A stretch of 64,000 nucleotides of DNA, taken from Candidatus Phycosocius spiralis. GTDB lineage: Bacteria; Pseudomonadota; Alphaproteobacteria; Caulobacterales; Aquidulcibacteraceae. Of the stretch, positions 36,522 to 46,975 are shown in pieces (position 1 is the stretch's first letter; each line of letters starts with the position of its first letter). Under the pieces are notes generated by a model, which did no database searches, was not told where the DNA came from, and saw nothing but the letters and a program-made list of their open reading frames with translations. The stretch lies in contig NZ_BPFZ01000004.1 of NCBI RefSeq assembly GCF_030158815.1, positions 124,001 through 188,000 on the forward strand. Reading direction: 5' to 3'. A program made the position numbers and the translations under genes.

Positions 36522-37140
36522 ATGGTCAGGTGCGATATGTTCCTACGTTGGCGCGATACCCTATGCCTCTCCAGGATCCCACAGGCCCGCGGCCGCGCTT
36601 ATCTTGAAGTCCTTTTAAGATGGGCAATCGCCCTCTGCTTCATGGCGGGTGTCCCATTTTGCAACAAGTTCCTCAAAGGCAGCCTTATTAGGCATCGCAT
36701 CAGCCAGCAGGCACTTTAGCGTAACATTATCTCTTCAGTTGAAACACACCCTTATCCACGGCCCCACACCAGCGGCGGCACCGCCTTACCACCTGGTGCC
36801 AGAATGCGCCTTCATGTTAAGAAATTGAATCCATGGGAGAAATTGATAGAGCGTATGATGACCATTGTAAGCAATGATCAATTAATCATTCAACATGATC
36901 TTTGCCTCAAACATAAAGCTAAACTTTTGCCGTTGTGGGGGGTTGTTTCCTACATTCTGGTTAGGTGATGCTTGGAAATCGAAAAAAACGACTAATTAGG
37001 TTTTAAAACTCGAACAATCATTTCAAATCATGTGACCCCATGAATCTAAGCATTGGCCTTGAATCTATGCAGTGGCTTTGTCATAAAAATAACATGAAAC
37101 CATTACAAAAAACATATGATAAATTAAAATTATAGACACA

Positions 37141-37153
37141 TTAATGACATTAA
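37141..37153. promoter_or_regulatory. Palindrome upstream of TonB receptor
   Basis: TTAATGACATTAA is a perfect inverted repeat with a central A, about 90 bases before the receptor start, in AT-rich sequence. It is a candidate repressor or activator site; the regulator is unknown. Confidence 0.35.
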
Positions 37154-37243
37154 AAGTCTAATCTTTACTCCTAAACCGCTTCCGATATCAAACCAAGTTG
37201 CACTCTAGGTTATCCGATTGTGCACTTTTATCGGGGACATAGG

Positions 37244-39895
37244 ATGAAATTTATTAGGTCGAGCCATTCGGTATCGCTCTTGGCGCTTACAGCTGGCATG
37301 TTAATGGGATTTGGTGGTGTTGCGCAGGCAGCCAATAAGGATCCCAATCATGAGGTGACTAAAGAAGCCAGTGCGTTACCAAATGATGGCTCGCGCTCGG
37401 TTGAGCCATCTGATGATTTACCACCGGCTGAATTAGATGTTGTCGTCGTAACAGCAACCAAGCGGGAAACCAATTTACAAAGCACGCCAATTTCCATTTC
37501 GGTTATGGGTGCAAAGATGTTGGCTGAGCGCAAGGTTCAAAGCTTATTGGACCTTTCTGATGGGGGGCTTCCGTCTCTCCGGGTAGCCACATTTGAAGCC
37601 CGACAATCGGCACTGACAATCGGAATTCGTGGTATTGTGCCCTTGGATGCCAACCAACCTGCCCGCGAACAAGGTGTCGGCGTTTATATTGATGGCGTTT
37701 ATCTGGGACGCCAGCACGGGTTGAACGCTGGCTTATTTGATATTGAGCGCGTCGAAGTGCTAAAAGGTCCGCAAGGAACTTTGTTTGGACGCAACACGGA
37801 AGGTGGTGCAGTGTCGATCGTCTCCAAGGCACCAACGGGTGTTTATGGGGGCAGATTTTCAGGCGGATTCGGAAATATCGGCAGCTATAATGCATCTTTT
37901 CATGTAGATCTTGATGAATGGAACAATCTTTCCATCAAGCTTGATGGTATTGTGCAAAATCAAGATGCAATTACCAAGAACCCACTTCAAGGCGAAGCCG
38001 GATTTGGACTGTTTCGGCGAGAGGGATTGCGTGTCGCTGCCCGGTGGAGACCTTCAGATCAAATCACGAATGACATTGCATACGATGTAGCAAGCGACCG
38101 CAATACACCGTTTTATAGCCAGCTTCTCAATTATAATCCCAATAATTGTCTAAGTGGAGGGACAAATCTTGCACCTCTTCCAATACCAGCTGGCTCAACT
38201 TGCGTTACGCCTGGTACTGATTTTGTCGGAAGCCAAGGCACTGTGCGCAAGTTATTACCTGATGTTGTCGTTAATGGTAAAAAATTGATGCGTACAGCCG
38301 ATATTGGTGTACCGCAAAAGGAAAGCACGGACGATACATTTGGAATTTCTAACACCTTGAAATGGAGAGTCTCATCTGAGCTTGAATTGCGCTCAATTAC
38401 GGCTTGGCGTGGTGTTGATGTTCAACAATATGACAATTCAGGGGGCGCACACCGTATTCCTGTTGTCAATTTAACTGCAACCTGCACACAAACATCACCT
38501 TGTCCATTTGCACGCTATAGCAATGCTGACTTAAAACAACGACAATTCAGCCAGGAGTTTCAAGCCGTTGGAACGCTAGGTCAGTTTGACTATGTTGCCG
38601 GTCTTTATTACTTTACAGAGAAGGTAAGCGACGATGCGACAACACCAAACTCAATGGGTGCCATTGCAATTGTGGACCAAGGTGTTGTAACCGGTGCAAC
38701 TTATAGACCAATTGCGTTTTGCACGGGCCCATCAAATCCAAAATTGGGTGCAGCTGTTAATGGATGCTCGATTGACCGGGCATCAACAGTAACCTCTAGA
38801 AGTTATGCTGCATTCAGCCAAGTCACTTGGAACCCATCTGAAGCTCTTCATATCACATTAGGAGGTAGATACACTACCGACGAGAAGAAAGGTCGACTTC
38901 TGTTTTCGCGTAATCTCAATTACGATGATCCGGCAAATGCAGCAGCAGTTGCACGAAATGGTTATAAACCGTTAGATAAGACGTGGACACGCTTCAATCC
39001 GCTTGTGATTGTGGCTTATGACTTGGGCGATCAGATACATGCCTATGCCAAATATGCAACAGGCTATCGTGCTGGCGGCGCAAGTTCGAGGACATCAAAT
39101 TATCAGTCATTTAATCCTGAAGATGTTAAGAGCTATGAAGTTGGTTTCAAGGCCGATTTCTGGGACCGCCGCGCTCGTGCGAATATTGCCGTTTACACTA
39201 TGGATCGAAAAGGTAGCCAAGTAGATTTGTCAACGGTGCAGCCAACAGCGACAGGCAATTTCAACAATCTTGTAACATTTAATGCACCAGGCACAACTAA
39301 AATAAATGGTGTTGAGGCAGATTTGACCTTCCGTCCCATTGAGGGCTTAACCCTGAATGCGTCTTATGCATATACCGATTTTGACATTCCATTGGTTCCT
39401 GTGACCTATCAGGAATTTACATCCGCAGGTGTTGCCACTGGCAAATTCACCACTGTCAATCAAAAGTTCTATATCGTCTTTACCCCACGTAATGCTGCTA
39501 GTCTTGCAGTCGATTATGAGAGCCCAATTGGTAGCAGTAATGCGAGCATCAAGTATCATTTGGATGCCAATTATTCAGAAGCAACACAAACCTTTGATCA
39601 ATTCGACACCAAGAATGACGAATCATTGATCGTAAATGGTCGCATTTCATTGACTGGTATTTCGCTGGGGAGAGGTGACCAAGAATTGAGTTTTGGATTA
39701 TGGAGCCGAAACTTGTTGGACGAGCATTATGTATACCGGCGTGATCCATCAAATAGTTTGCCATCGGTGCAAACCAATGCGGTCACAGGTGTTCCTAATA
39801 TTGTTCGGGTTGCCAATAATGGGAATATTATGGGTGATTATGGCAATTTTAACATGCCAAGAACTTTTGGTATTGATGCAACATTTAAGTTTTAA
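37244..39895 (+). CDS. TonB-dependent outer-membrane receptor
   Basis: This 883-residue receptor imports a ligand across the outer membrane using TonB energy. The signal peptide is FIRSSHSVSLLALTAGMLMG up to AQA. A TonB box-like DVVVVTATKRETNLQ is followed by the plug (TPISISVMGAKM to GPQGTLFGRNTEGGAVSI). The beta-barrel has RSITAWRGVDVQQYDNSGG, YAKYATGYRAGGASSR and SYEVGFKADFWDRRARANIAVY. It ends in the aromatic F needed for barrel assembly (ATFKF). ATG 37244 begins the signal peptide. The ligand is unknown. No inner-membrane transporter lies alongside. Confidence 0.93.
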   Translation: MKFIRSSHSVSLLALTAGMLMGFGGVAQAANKDPNHEVTKEASALPNDGSRSVEPSDDLPPAELDVVVVTATKRETNLQSTPISISVMGAKMLAERKVQSLLDLSDGGLPSLRVATFEARQSALTIGIRGIVPLDANQPAREQGVGVYIDGVYLGRQHGLNAGLFDIERVEVLKGPQGTLFGRNTEGGAVSIVSKAPTGVYGGRFSGGFGNIGSYNASFHVDLDEWNNLSIKLDGIVQNQDAITKNPLQGEAGFGLFRREGLRVAARWRPSDQITNDIAYDVASDRNTPFYSQLLNYNPNNCLSGGTNLAPLPIPAGSTCVTPGTDFVGSQGTVRKLLPDVVVNGKKLMRTADIGVPQKESTDDTFGISNTLKWRVSSELELRSITAWRGVDVQQYDNSGGAHRIPVVNLTATCTQTSPCPFARYSNADLKQRQFSQEFQAVGTLGQFDYVAGLYYFTEKVSDDATTPNSMGAIAIVDQGVVTGATYRPIAFCTGPSNPKLGAAVNGCSIDRASTVTSRSYAAFSQVTWNPSEALHITLGGRYTTDEKKGRLLFSRNLNYDDPANAAAVARNGYKPLDKTWTRFNPLVIVAYDLGDQIHAYAKYATGYRAGGASSRTSNYQSFNPEDVKSYEVGFKADFWDRRARANIAVYTMDRKGSQVDLSTVQPTATGNFNNLVTFNAPGTTKINGVEADLTFRPIEGLTLNASYAYTDFDIPLVPVTYQEFTSAGVATGKFTTVNQKFYIVFTPRNAASLAVDYESPIGSSNASIKYHLDANYSEATQTFDQFDTKNDESLIVNGRISLTGISLGRGDQELSFGLWSRNLLDEHYVYRRDPSNSLPSVQTNAVTGVPNIVRVANNGNIMGDYGNFNMPRTFGIDATFKF

Positions 39896-39923
39896 TCAGT
39901 TTACTGATTAATCTTATAATCAT

Positions 39924-39953
39924 GGGGTGGCATAATTTAATTTTTGCCACCCC
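39924..39953. terminator. Hairpin between TonB receptor and histidine kinase ends
   Basis: GGGGTGGCA (39924-39932) pairs perfectly with TGCCACCCC (39945-39953) around an AT-rich loop. The TonB receptor and the kinase converge here, so it may serve both strands. Confidence 0.6.
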
Positions 39954-40077
39954 AGTGATAGCTTAATGTAGGGAAGTAAAAAGTCAGGTATAATTGTGTC
40001 TGCTATTCCATCAATTCTACTAGAATCAATCAGTTCTTCCCCAAGAATAATCTTCCAGAGACTATTTATTCAATCGG

Positions 40078-42804
40078 TCAGCCACTAGGCAGGGCATATC
40101 GTTTAAAATGGGGTGCATGTTCGTCTGTGTTCAAAGGCGTTTCTCCAGCCAATGCGGCTTCAAGGCCTTGGATTAAAATGCTGGGGGTGAAGGGTTTCGC
40201 GATGTGCATATCCGCTCCAGCTTCTAGGGCTTCTGCTTTGTGGTGGGCCATGGCATTGGCCGAAACAGCAATGATCGGCAATCTTTGCTTTTTGAATGTC
40301 ACCTCTCGACGTCTTATGGTTTGAATGGCGGTTAACCCATCCATGACAGGCATTTGTAGATCCATCAGCACGAGATCCACATCCATTTGGTCTAATACAT
40401 CAAGCGCTTGTTGCCCATCCTCGCACATCACCAATTCAATACCTAAGGGTTCAAGAATCATTTGCAACACCCGCCGATTTGTCGGGTGATCATCGGCCAC
40501 GAGAACTTTTAGTTTACCAGCCGATCCTGGTGACGACAGGTCAGGCAGAGCATCCCCCGGCTTTGGTTTGATCGTGGAAGGCATATCAGCAACCGGAAGT
40601 TTTAACTTCAATGAAAAAATTGACCCTTGACCTAAAACCGATTGGGCTTCTACCTCCCCGCCCATTAGCTGTGCCAAGGATTTACAGATGGCTAAACCCA
40701 ATCCTGATCCGCCATGGGCGCGTGTAATAGAGGCATCAATTTGTTCAAACCGATGAAACAACCGTTCCTGATCGGCTTGGGCAATGCCAGGACCGGTATC
40801 CTTGACCGATAGGGTTAGTAGCATATCTTTGTTATTGCCATCTTTCTCTGGTGCGAGTTCAACACATAGATCAATGCTCCCATGGTCGGTAAATTTAATG
40901 GCGTTGGATAAGAAATTCGTCAAAATCTGACGAATGCGGGCGGCGTCTCCGATCAGCCACTTTCCCTCAACATGATGCCCTATTTGCCTAAATTTCAAAC
41001 CCTTATTGTCCGCTTTAACCGCAAATAGGGCTACAGTACCTGAGATTAAATCGGTAAGTGAGAAGGGGGCAGACTCAATTTCAAGCCTACCTGATTCAAC
41101 CCTGGCAAGGTCCAAAATGTCATTTAACACCCGCTCTAAAGACACACCTGACTCACAGACAAGATCAACCATCTCGCGCTGAGACGGGGTCAGTTCTGTC
41201 GTCGCCAGCGCTCCTGTTATGGCGACGATGCCATTCAAAGGTGTACGGATCTCATGGCTCATATTCGCCAAAAAAGCACTCTTTGCATTATTGGCTAATT
41301 CGGCGGCAGAGCGGGCTTGGTCCAATGCTTCCCGGCGCGCAACATCGTCTGTTATGTCGGTCACAAAAGAGCGAATAATCCCGGCACCAGAGGCTGGGCG
41401 ACCAAAGACGCTTACAATGCTGCGGCCATGGCGTATAGTCTGGCCATCAATACAGAAACGAAAATCAAGGGTTTGCGGCTTTTTTTCAAGATAGGCTTGC
41501 CGTGTAACCTGATTAAGCTTAGGTCGATCTTCATCCACCACATTTTCGGCGAACATGGCGATGAGATCACCGTGGCGATCTTGATCGGGGCGCAAAAAGT
41601 GTTCCACCGCGCCAAAGCCAATGATTTTGTGGCCGGGTTCTTCAAGATCCCACACCATGGAACAGCCACTTGTCAATGCGGCTTCAAGCCGATTTTCAAA
41701 TTGTTCGGCTTTGAATAGCAAAGAGCGCAACTCTGTTTGATCGTCTACAACACCAAATATTTGTGCAAGCTCTCCATGTTCGTTCATCACAGTGTGAACG
41801 ATGGCAGAAACCTGCCGAGTTTGGCCGTCCAAGCCTATTATAGGCGTTACAAATTTAGTGACACCCGGGGTTTTGGTATAGATTTCTAGATTGGCTTTTG
41901 CCTGTTCTATGGAGTCAGGTGCCACTTGTGCTAATTGCTCAGCCAAAGTCGGGACGGGGGAACCCGGTATGCGGCCAAAGGCTCGAAATGTTCCAGGTGA
42001 CCAGAAAAGAGTCTTGGTACGGGCATCATAGTCAAAAATTCCGACGGGCAAATCGCTCTCTAAAGAAGCAAAAATAGATAGATCGCGTTCTCGACGTTCA
42101 AAGGCGCGAGCTAATTCGGCGGCATGGTGGTCTTTCTCGGTCAGAAGGCGTTGAAGACGTACCTGCCCCAAGTAAAAATAGCGTGCAAACCACAGCATGC
42201 AGAAGAAATAAGCAATGACCACAATTGCAACTTCTGTGCTTTCAAATTTGAATAATAACCAAAAGCTAAACCCTGCTAGGCCAAGCCAAACAGGCCATGT
42301 CCCTAAGATCAAGATCCTTGGGTTTGGACTTGCTTGGGTAACAAACACGGTCGCACTGGCCGCCATCATAAAGGCCGCTGCGGTAAGGTGGGTTTCTTGT
42401 TGTGTCCCATAAAAGAGTAAAGCAATTGGCGCTGCCAAAGCCAATAAGCAACGAATTGGCAAAACAATAACTAGAGTTTGTTCATTCTCAATGGCCTTGC
42501 TAAGTAAAAGGTGTGGATCCAATATAGACCGCATCTCTGAAAGACGCGCATTGGCAAAAGCTTTAACCATGGCGTCTGCTGCCACACCAAGTACGAATAT
42601 CAAGCTTGCCATGGTAGGGGCACCTGCCAGGGTCACGCATAAGCTTGGCAAACCCTGACTAATCAAGCTCGCAACCAGATCTATACGAGCATTCTTCAGG
42701 GTTTGCTTAACCGCAGTTACCCGCATTTGGCCTGCAGTACTTGAGATATCCACAGATGTGGAGCCAGTTAAAAAACCAATAAGTCCTGATAACGCACGGA
42801 TCAT
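40078..42804 (-). CDS. Hybrid sensor histidine kinase with two PAS domains and receiver
   Basis: This 908-residue membrane kinase has about six hydrophobic helices (residues 40-210), a coiled segment, PAS 1 (about 245-360) and PAS 2 (about 370-490). HisKA has NMSHEIRTPLNG with phospho-His517. HATPase has FLSNAIKFTD, DTGPGIA and GSGLGLAICKSL. A C-terminal receiver has ADDHPTNRR and phospho-acceptor Asp815 in LVLMDLQMPVMDG. No partner response regulator or HPt is adjacent. The signal is unknown. It converges with the TonB receptor gene. Confidence 0.93.
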   Translation of the reverse strand: MIRALSGLIGFLTGSTSVDISSTAGQMRVTAVKQTLKNARIDLVASLISQGLPSLCVTLAGAPTMASLIFVLGVAADAMVKAFANARLSEMRSILDPHLLLSKAIENEQTLVIVLPIRCLLALAAPIALLFYGTQQETHLTAAAFMMAASATVFVTQASPNPRILILGTWPVWLGLAGFSFWLLFKFESTEVAIVVIAYFFCMLWFARYFYLGQVRLQRLLTEKDHHAAELARAFERRERDLSIFASLESDLPVGIFDYDARTKTLFWSPGTFRAFGRIPGSPVPTLAEQLAQVAPDSIEQAKANLEIYTKTPGVTKFVTPIIGLDGQTRQVSAIVHTVMNEHGELAQIFGVVDDQTELRSLLFKAEQFENRLEAALTSGCSMVWDLEEPGHKIIGFGAVEHFLRPDQDRHGDLIAMFAENVVDEDRPKLNQVTRQAYLEKKPQTLDFRFCIDGQTIRHGRSIVSVFGRPASGAGIIRSFVTDITDDVARREALDQARSAAELANNAKSAFLANMSHEIRTPLNGIVAITGALATTELTPSQREMVDLVCESGVSLERVLNDILDLARVESGRLEIESAPFSLTDLISGTVALFAVKADNKGLKFRQIGHHVEGKWLIGDAARIRQILTNFLSNAIKFTDHGSIDLCVELAPEKDGNNKDMLLTLSVKDTGPGIAQADQERLFHRFEQIDASITRAHGGSGLGLAICKSLAQLMGGEVEAQSVLGQGSIFSLKLKLPVADMPSTIKPKPGDALPDLSSPGSAGKLKVLVADDHPTNRRVLQMILEPLGIELVMCEDGQQALDVLDQMDVDLVLMDLQMPVMDGLTAIQTIRRREVTFKKQRLPIIAVSANAMAHHKAEALEAGADMHIAKPFTPSILIQGLEAALAGETPLNTDEHAPHFKRYALPSG

Positions 42805-42910
42805 AACAATCAGGTAACAGAATGTAATGAATTCTCTTTTAACGCGAAGCAGTCAAAAAAAATATTAGTAAAATGATGTAAAAATTGCGCATAATTCATA
42901 GTTGATCAAT

Positions 42911-42936
42911 GCAGGGGTACTAAGGGGTACCCCTGC
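42911..42936. terminator. Perfect hairpin after polyamine operon
   Basis: GCAGGGGTAC (42911-42920) pairs with GTACCCCTGC (42927-42936) around TAAGGG. It lies 40 bases past the last gene of the leftward operon, without a strong T-run, and before the histidine kinase promoter region. Confidence 0.55.
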
Positions 42937-42975
42937 GATCGCGATCACAACCTGTGAGGCGTGAATTTATACAAT

Positions 42976-44130
42976 CTAGGCTGCCCGTACACGGGTCATG
43001 GCGGCTTCGAAGGCTTGGGTAATGGCTGAGCCTGGGTATTTCCCATATTCACATTTAGCCATCACGGCTGTAGGCGGGAAAATGGTTTGATTATCCTTAT
43101 AGGTCTCATCCATCAAGGCTTTAGCCGCAGCATTTGGAGTGGGATATAAGATTGTCTTGGTGATATTAGCACCGTTTTGGGCGTCTAACAGGAAGTTGAT
43201 GAAGGCATGTGCGTTATTGGGGTTGGGCGCGCCATTCGGGATACACATGCAATCTGAATTCAATAGTGAACCCTCCTTCGGTACCACAAAGGCGAGGTCT
43301 GGATCTTCTGTCTCCTTTTGGGCAATATCACCATTATATTCAAGAACGAGATCGACTTCTCGTGACATCAATAAATCCTGACCATCGTCATTGTGGAAGT
43401 TTTTGATATTGACCTTTTGTTTAATCAGCATGTCTTCGACTTGCTTAATCAACTCAGGTGTTGCGTCGTTTACACTTTTGCCCAGATATTTAAATCCGAT
43501 TCGAAAGACATCAGCGCTTTCTGAAAGCATAGAAATTTTGCCTTTATACTCTGCGCTGTCATACAAATACTTCCAACTATCTGGAGTAACGCCCCCCTTC
43601 ATTGCAGATTTGCGATACCCAATGCCGAGAACGAGCCAAGTATAGGGCATAGAATATTTGCGGCCCGGATCAAAATCGGCATTTTGGAATTCAGGGAGCA
43701 GATTCTTTTTATTTGGGATTCTGGATTGGTCTAGTGGTGCTAGCATTTTGGCTTCAATCATGCGGGCAACATATTCATTAGAAGGCATGATTAAGTCAAA
43801 ACCAGGGTTCCCAGCTCTAAATTTGGCGAATAGCTCATCATTATTGGCAAATAATGTCATATTGACATCGATACCGCTGGCGGCTTTGAAATCAGCGAGC
43901 GTTGTTTCACCTATATAAGTATCCCAATTATAAAACTCTAACTTGCTCCCTTCTGATCCAGGGATCACCAATTTGGTACCCTCGCCCGACGCAGGTTCAG
44001 CTGGCTTACAAGCTGAGAGGGAGAGTGCCGCCGCTGTGGCGCCAAACGCGGCCATAAATGCGCGTCTGGAATGGGGTCGAAGGCGCATAAATATATCAAC
44101 TTCATCGCGCGATAATGGTCGTTCTGTCAT
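42976..44130 (-). CDS. Periplasmic polyamine-type substrate-binding protein
   Basis: This 384-residue PotD/PotF-type binding lipoprotein has a twin-arginine-like region (SRRAFMAAFG, residues 21-30) and a lipobox LSAC ending at Cys41. Mature motifs are LEFYNWDTYIGETTLADFKAASG, FDLIMPSNEYV, KYSMPYTWLVLGIGY and VDLVLEYNGDIA. AAGGAG precedes the start. It is last in the gntR-aminotransferase-GS-GS operon. Its partner permease and ATPase are not in the window, so it must dock with a transporter coded elsewhere. Confidence 0.9.
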   Translation of the reverse strand: MTERPLSRDEVDIFMRLRPHSRRAFMAAFGATAAALSLSACKPAEPASGEGTKLVIPGSEGSKLEFYNWDTYIGETTLADFKAASGIDVNMTLFANNDELFAKFRAGNPGFDLIMPSNEYVARMIEAKMLAPLDQSRIPNKKNLLPEFQNADFDPGRKYSMPYTWLVLGIGYRKSAMKGGVTPDSWKYLYDSAEYKGKISMLSESADVFRIGFKYLGKSVNDATPELIKQVEDMLIKQKVNIKNFHNDDGQDLLMSREVDLVLEYNGDIAQKETEDPDLAFVVPKEGSLLNSDCMCIPNGAPNPNNAHAFINFLLDAQNGANITKTILYPTPNAAAKALMDETYKDNQTIFPPTAVMAKCEYGKYPGSAITQAFEAAMTRVRAA

Positions 44131-44160
44131 TGGGCTTCTCCTTGGATACCAATAGTGCGT

Positions 44161-45561
44161 TTAGGCATTACGAAAACACCATTCATAATCTACAATTGGG
44201 ACATGAGCGAAATAGCGGTCCTGCTCTGTTCGCTTCAGTGTCGTAAACATGGCTTGAAAACGCGCACCGAGATAGTCCTTTATCACTTCGGATGCAGCAA
44301 AAGTGTCTACTGCATTAAACCAATTCTTAGCCAGAGCCACGGGTGCCTTGTGCGCTTGGGCATATCCATCTCCGGTGATGGCAGGACTGGGGTCCAGCTG
44401 ATGGGTCAGGCCGTAATGTACGCCAGCTAACATGGTCGCCAATGCGAGATAGGGATTAGCATCTGCACCACAAACCCGGTGCTCAACATGGCGGCTCTCT
44501 GGTGGGCCTGCTGTGACGCGTAAGCCTACAGTGCGATTATTGACGCCCCAAGTCGCCGCAACCGGTGCATAGGAATTACCAACAAAGCGGCGATATGAGT
44601 TTTGGTTGGGTGCAAAGATCGCCATGCCAGCGGGCAATAGTTGCTGCATGCCTGCGATCGCATGGCGCAAAGCGGGCGTGCCTTGTGGGTCTTCACTGGC
44701 GAAAATATTGTGGCCTGCTTTGTTGAGGACTGACACATGCAAATGTTGGCCATTGCCAGCGCGGCCTTCAAATGGCTTGGCCATAAAGGTAGCTTCCATC
44801 CCATGCGCGACCGCGCAACCCTTTACAAGGCGTTTGAACATCACCGCCTCATCGGCGACACGTAAAGCATCAGCGCGATGGGCAAGCCCAATTTCCAATT
44901 GGCCTGGCGCAAATTCACTGATAGCAGCTTCAATCGGCAAATCTTGCGCAGCGGCTGCAGCGTAAAGGTCACGTAAATAGGGCATATAATCATCGAGCTC
45001 GCGCAACCCATATACCTCATGGCCTATTGGCTTATGCCCAGTTACGGGTGAAAGTGGCAAAGAGGCGGGTTGACCTTCAAAGCGCTGATCACACAAATAA
45101 AATTCAAGCTCACACGCCACATCCGGGGTCAAGCCATCGGCAGCGAAGCGGTTTAACACGCGTTGGAGGACATGGCGGGGGTCAAGTTCATTCTTCGCCC
45201 CGTCTAATTCATATAGGGATAAAACGCATTGGGCGACGTCTTCACCTAACCAAGGCGCTTTAAACAAAGTATTGGGTGCGGGTTTAGCCAAACGATCGGC
45301 GTCACCATCTTCCCATACCAGACCTGTTGCTTCACAATCAGCACCCGTCATATCAACAACGGTGATCGAGCCTGGCAAATAGCGGCCATGGCCATAGACA
45401 GCCAAAAGCTCATGCGGGCGAATGCGTTTACCGCGCGGAGGGCCACTCATGGGATTATAGAGGATATCGATAAAAGCAATCTCTGGATTGGCCGCCAAAA
45501 ATGCCTCCGCTTCGCTACGAGTCGCAACGCCAATTGTATGCTGATTGAACAGAATAGACAC
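44161..45561 (-). CDS. Glutamine-synthetase-like gamma-glutamylpolyamine ligase (copy 2)
   Basis: This 466-residue GS-fold protein has the N-terminal beta-Grasp region replaced by PRGKRIRPHELL. Catalytic motifs are CELEFYL, EFAPGQLEIGLAHRADALR, GQHLHVS, NSYRRF and the GS-type VEHRVCGADANPYLA. It resembles PuuA-like gamma-glutamylputrescine synthetases more than true GlnA, lacking GlnA's adenylylation segment. GTG start 45561 has TGAGG upstream, which overlaps the previous gene's stop. Substrate specificity may differ from copy 1; the two share only the core motifs. Confidence 0.85.
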   Translation of the reverse strand: MSILFNQHTIGVATRSEAEAFLAANPEIAFIDILYNPMSGPPRGKRIRPHELLAVYGHGRYLPGSITVVDMTGADCEATGLVWEDGDADRLAKPAPNTLFKAPWLGEDVAQCVLSLYELDGAKNELDPRHVLQRVLNRFAADGLTPDVACELEFYLCDQRFEGQPASLPLSPVTGHKPIGHEVYGLRELDDYMPYLRDLYAAAAAQDLPIEAAISEFAPGQLEIGLAHRADALRVADEAVMFKRLVKGCAVAHGMEATFMAKPFEGRAGNGQHLHVSVLNKAGHNIFASEDPQGTPALRHAIAGMQQLLPAGMAIFAPNQNSYRRFVGNSYAPVAATWGVNNRTVGLRVTAGPPESRHVEHRVCGADANPYLALATMLAGVHYGLTHQLDPSPAITGDGYAQAHKAPVALAKNWFNAVDTFAASEVIKDYLGARFQAMFTTLKRTEQDRYFAHVPIVDYEWCFRNA

Positions 45562-45570
45562 AAGATAACC

Positions 45571-46962
45571 TCAAACTTTCAAGAGTAAGTGTTCGCGTTC
45601 CCAAGCTGAAACCACGCCTTCAAAGGCATCCAGCTCGTCCAATTTTACAGCCGCAAACAAGCTGCAAAATTCTTCGCCAAGTACCTCGCGCATAGGTGCG
45701 CAGTCGCGGAAGCGGCCTAAAGCCTCGTCCAAAGTGCGTGGTAAAGAGCGCGGCATACGGTAAGCCGAAGTCGAAATCATCGGGCCAGGCTCAAGCTCTT
45801 GCACCATACCGACATAACCACAGGCTAAGGATGAGGCGATGGCCAGATAGGGATTTGCGTCCGCCCCTGGCAAACGGTTTTCAACCCGTCGGTTACGGCC
45901 GTCACTGATCGGTGTGCGCAAGCCGCATGAGCGATTATCCAAGCCCCATTGCACATTGATGGGCGCATCAAACTGGGGTCGCATTCGCCGGAATGAATTG
46001 ACATTGGGGGCAAAAAGCGGGGCAACTTCCGGCAAATAGGTCTGCAAGCCGCCAACAAAGGAGCGAAATAATCTACTGTCCGTGCCGTTCACATTGGCAA
46101 ATAGATTGCGCCCGGTCTTTGCATCGACCAAGGATTGGTGAATATGCATGGCACTGCCGGGCTGGTTGTCCATCGGTTTGGCCATGAAGGTCGCATAGAC
46201 ATTTTGGGCTAAGGCCACTTGGCGCACGATGCGTTTAAACATCAAAACCTGGTCAGCCAGCTCTAATGCATCACCATGATTGAAGTTGACCTCCAATTGC
46301 GCGGCACCGGCTTCGTGGATCATCGTGTCGATATCGAGTTCGGCAATCTCGCAATATTCATAAATTTGCTCGATCAGATCCTCATATTCGTTGATTGCTT
46401 CAAGACCGTAAGGTTGGGAAACGGTTTCGGCGCGGCCCGAACGGCCAACCGGTGTTTCAAGGGGTAGATCGGGGTCGATATTGCGGGCAGTTAGGAAAAA
46501 CTCGACCTCAGGGGCGACCACAGGTTGCCAGCCCTTTTGTGTATAAAGATCAAGAACCCTGCGCAAGACTTGGCGTGGCGCAATTTCAATCAGCTTTCCG
46601 GCGTGGGTGTATGCATCTGTGACAACATAAGCTGTCGGCGTGCGATAGCCTGGCGCGACACAGATGGAATTGGGATCGGGCACCAAAACACAATCGGGAT
46701 CTAGTGTGCCTGAATAGCTGTCTTCCCCGTCACGCTCTAAGTCAGGTTCTGGATATTCGCCCGTAACTGTCACGCTTAAAATCGAGGAAGCAATGCGCAA
46801 TGTATGGTTGGACACCCCCTTCAAAAAGCGCGGTGCCGGTACAACTTTACCTCGAATGATGCCGTTCATATCAGGCAAAATCAGTTCAATCTCTGAGACT
46901 CCCTTTTCTTTAATCCAGGCTTCTAAGCGCTTGTGGATATTGGGATCTGTTTCAAAGGACAT
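45571..46962 (-). CDS. Glutamine-synthetase-like gamma-glutamylpolyamine ligase (copy 1)
   Basis: This 463-residue PuuA-type ligase joins glutamate to an amine such as putrescine with ATP. Motifs include ILPDMNGIIRGKVVPAP, APEVEFFLTA, EAGAAQLEVNFNHGDALELAD, GSAMHIHQSL, NSFRRM, DNRSCGLRTP and RVENRLPGADANPYLA. The next gene begins nine bases after its stop. Together with the aminotransferase and GntR regulator it points to gamma-glutamylated polyamine catabolism or detoxification. Confidence 0.88.
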   Translation of the reverse strand: MSFETDPNIHKRLEAWIKEKGVSEIELILPDMNGIIRGKVVPAPRFLKGVSNHTLRIASSILSVTVTGEYPEPDLERDGEDSYSGTLDPDCVLVPDPNSICVAPGYRTPTAYVVTDAYTHAGKLIEIAPRQVLRRVLDLYTQKGWQPVVAPEVEFFLTARNIDPDLPLETPVGRSGRAETVSQPYGLEAINEYEDLIEQIYEYCEIAELDIDTMIHEAGAAQLEVNFNHGDALELADQVLMFKRIVRQVALAQNVYATFMAKPMDNQPGSAMHIHQSLVDAKTGRNLFANVNGTDSRLFRSFVGGLQTYLPEVAPLFAPNVNSFRRMRPQFDAPINVQWGLDNRSCGLRTPISDGRNRRVENRLPGADANPYLAIASSLACGYVGMVQELEPGPMISTSAYRMPRSLPRTLDEALGRFRDCAPMREVLGEEFCSLFAAVKLDELDAFEGVVSAWEREHLLLKV

Positions 46963-46975
46963 AGGTCACCGATTG

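Larger units (their letters stand above)
35869..37243. other. Long non-coding region with mobile-element remnant
   Basis: These 1375 bases contain no intact gene I can support. 36189-36521 holds an IS3-type transposase remnant on the minus strand. From about 36820 the sequence is strongly AT-rich and forms the upstream region of the TonB receptor gene, with palindromes at 36873-36890 (imperfect) and 37141-37153 (perfect). Confidence 0.6.

Noticed and set aside
36351-36719. Plus-strand reading frames of about 84-122 codons
   Set aside because: They are antisense to the transposase remnant and show no protein-like features.
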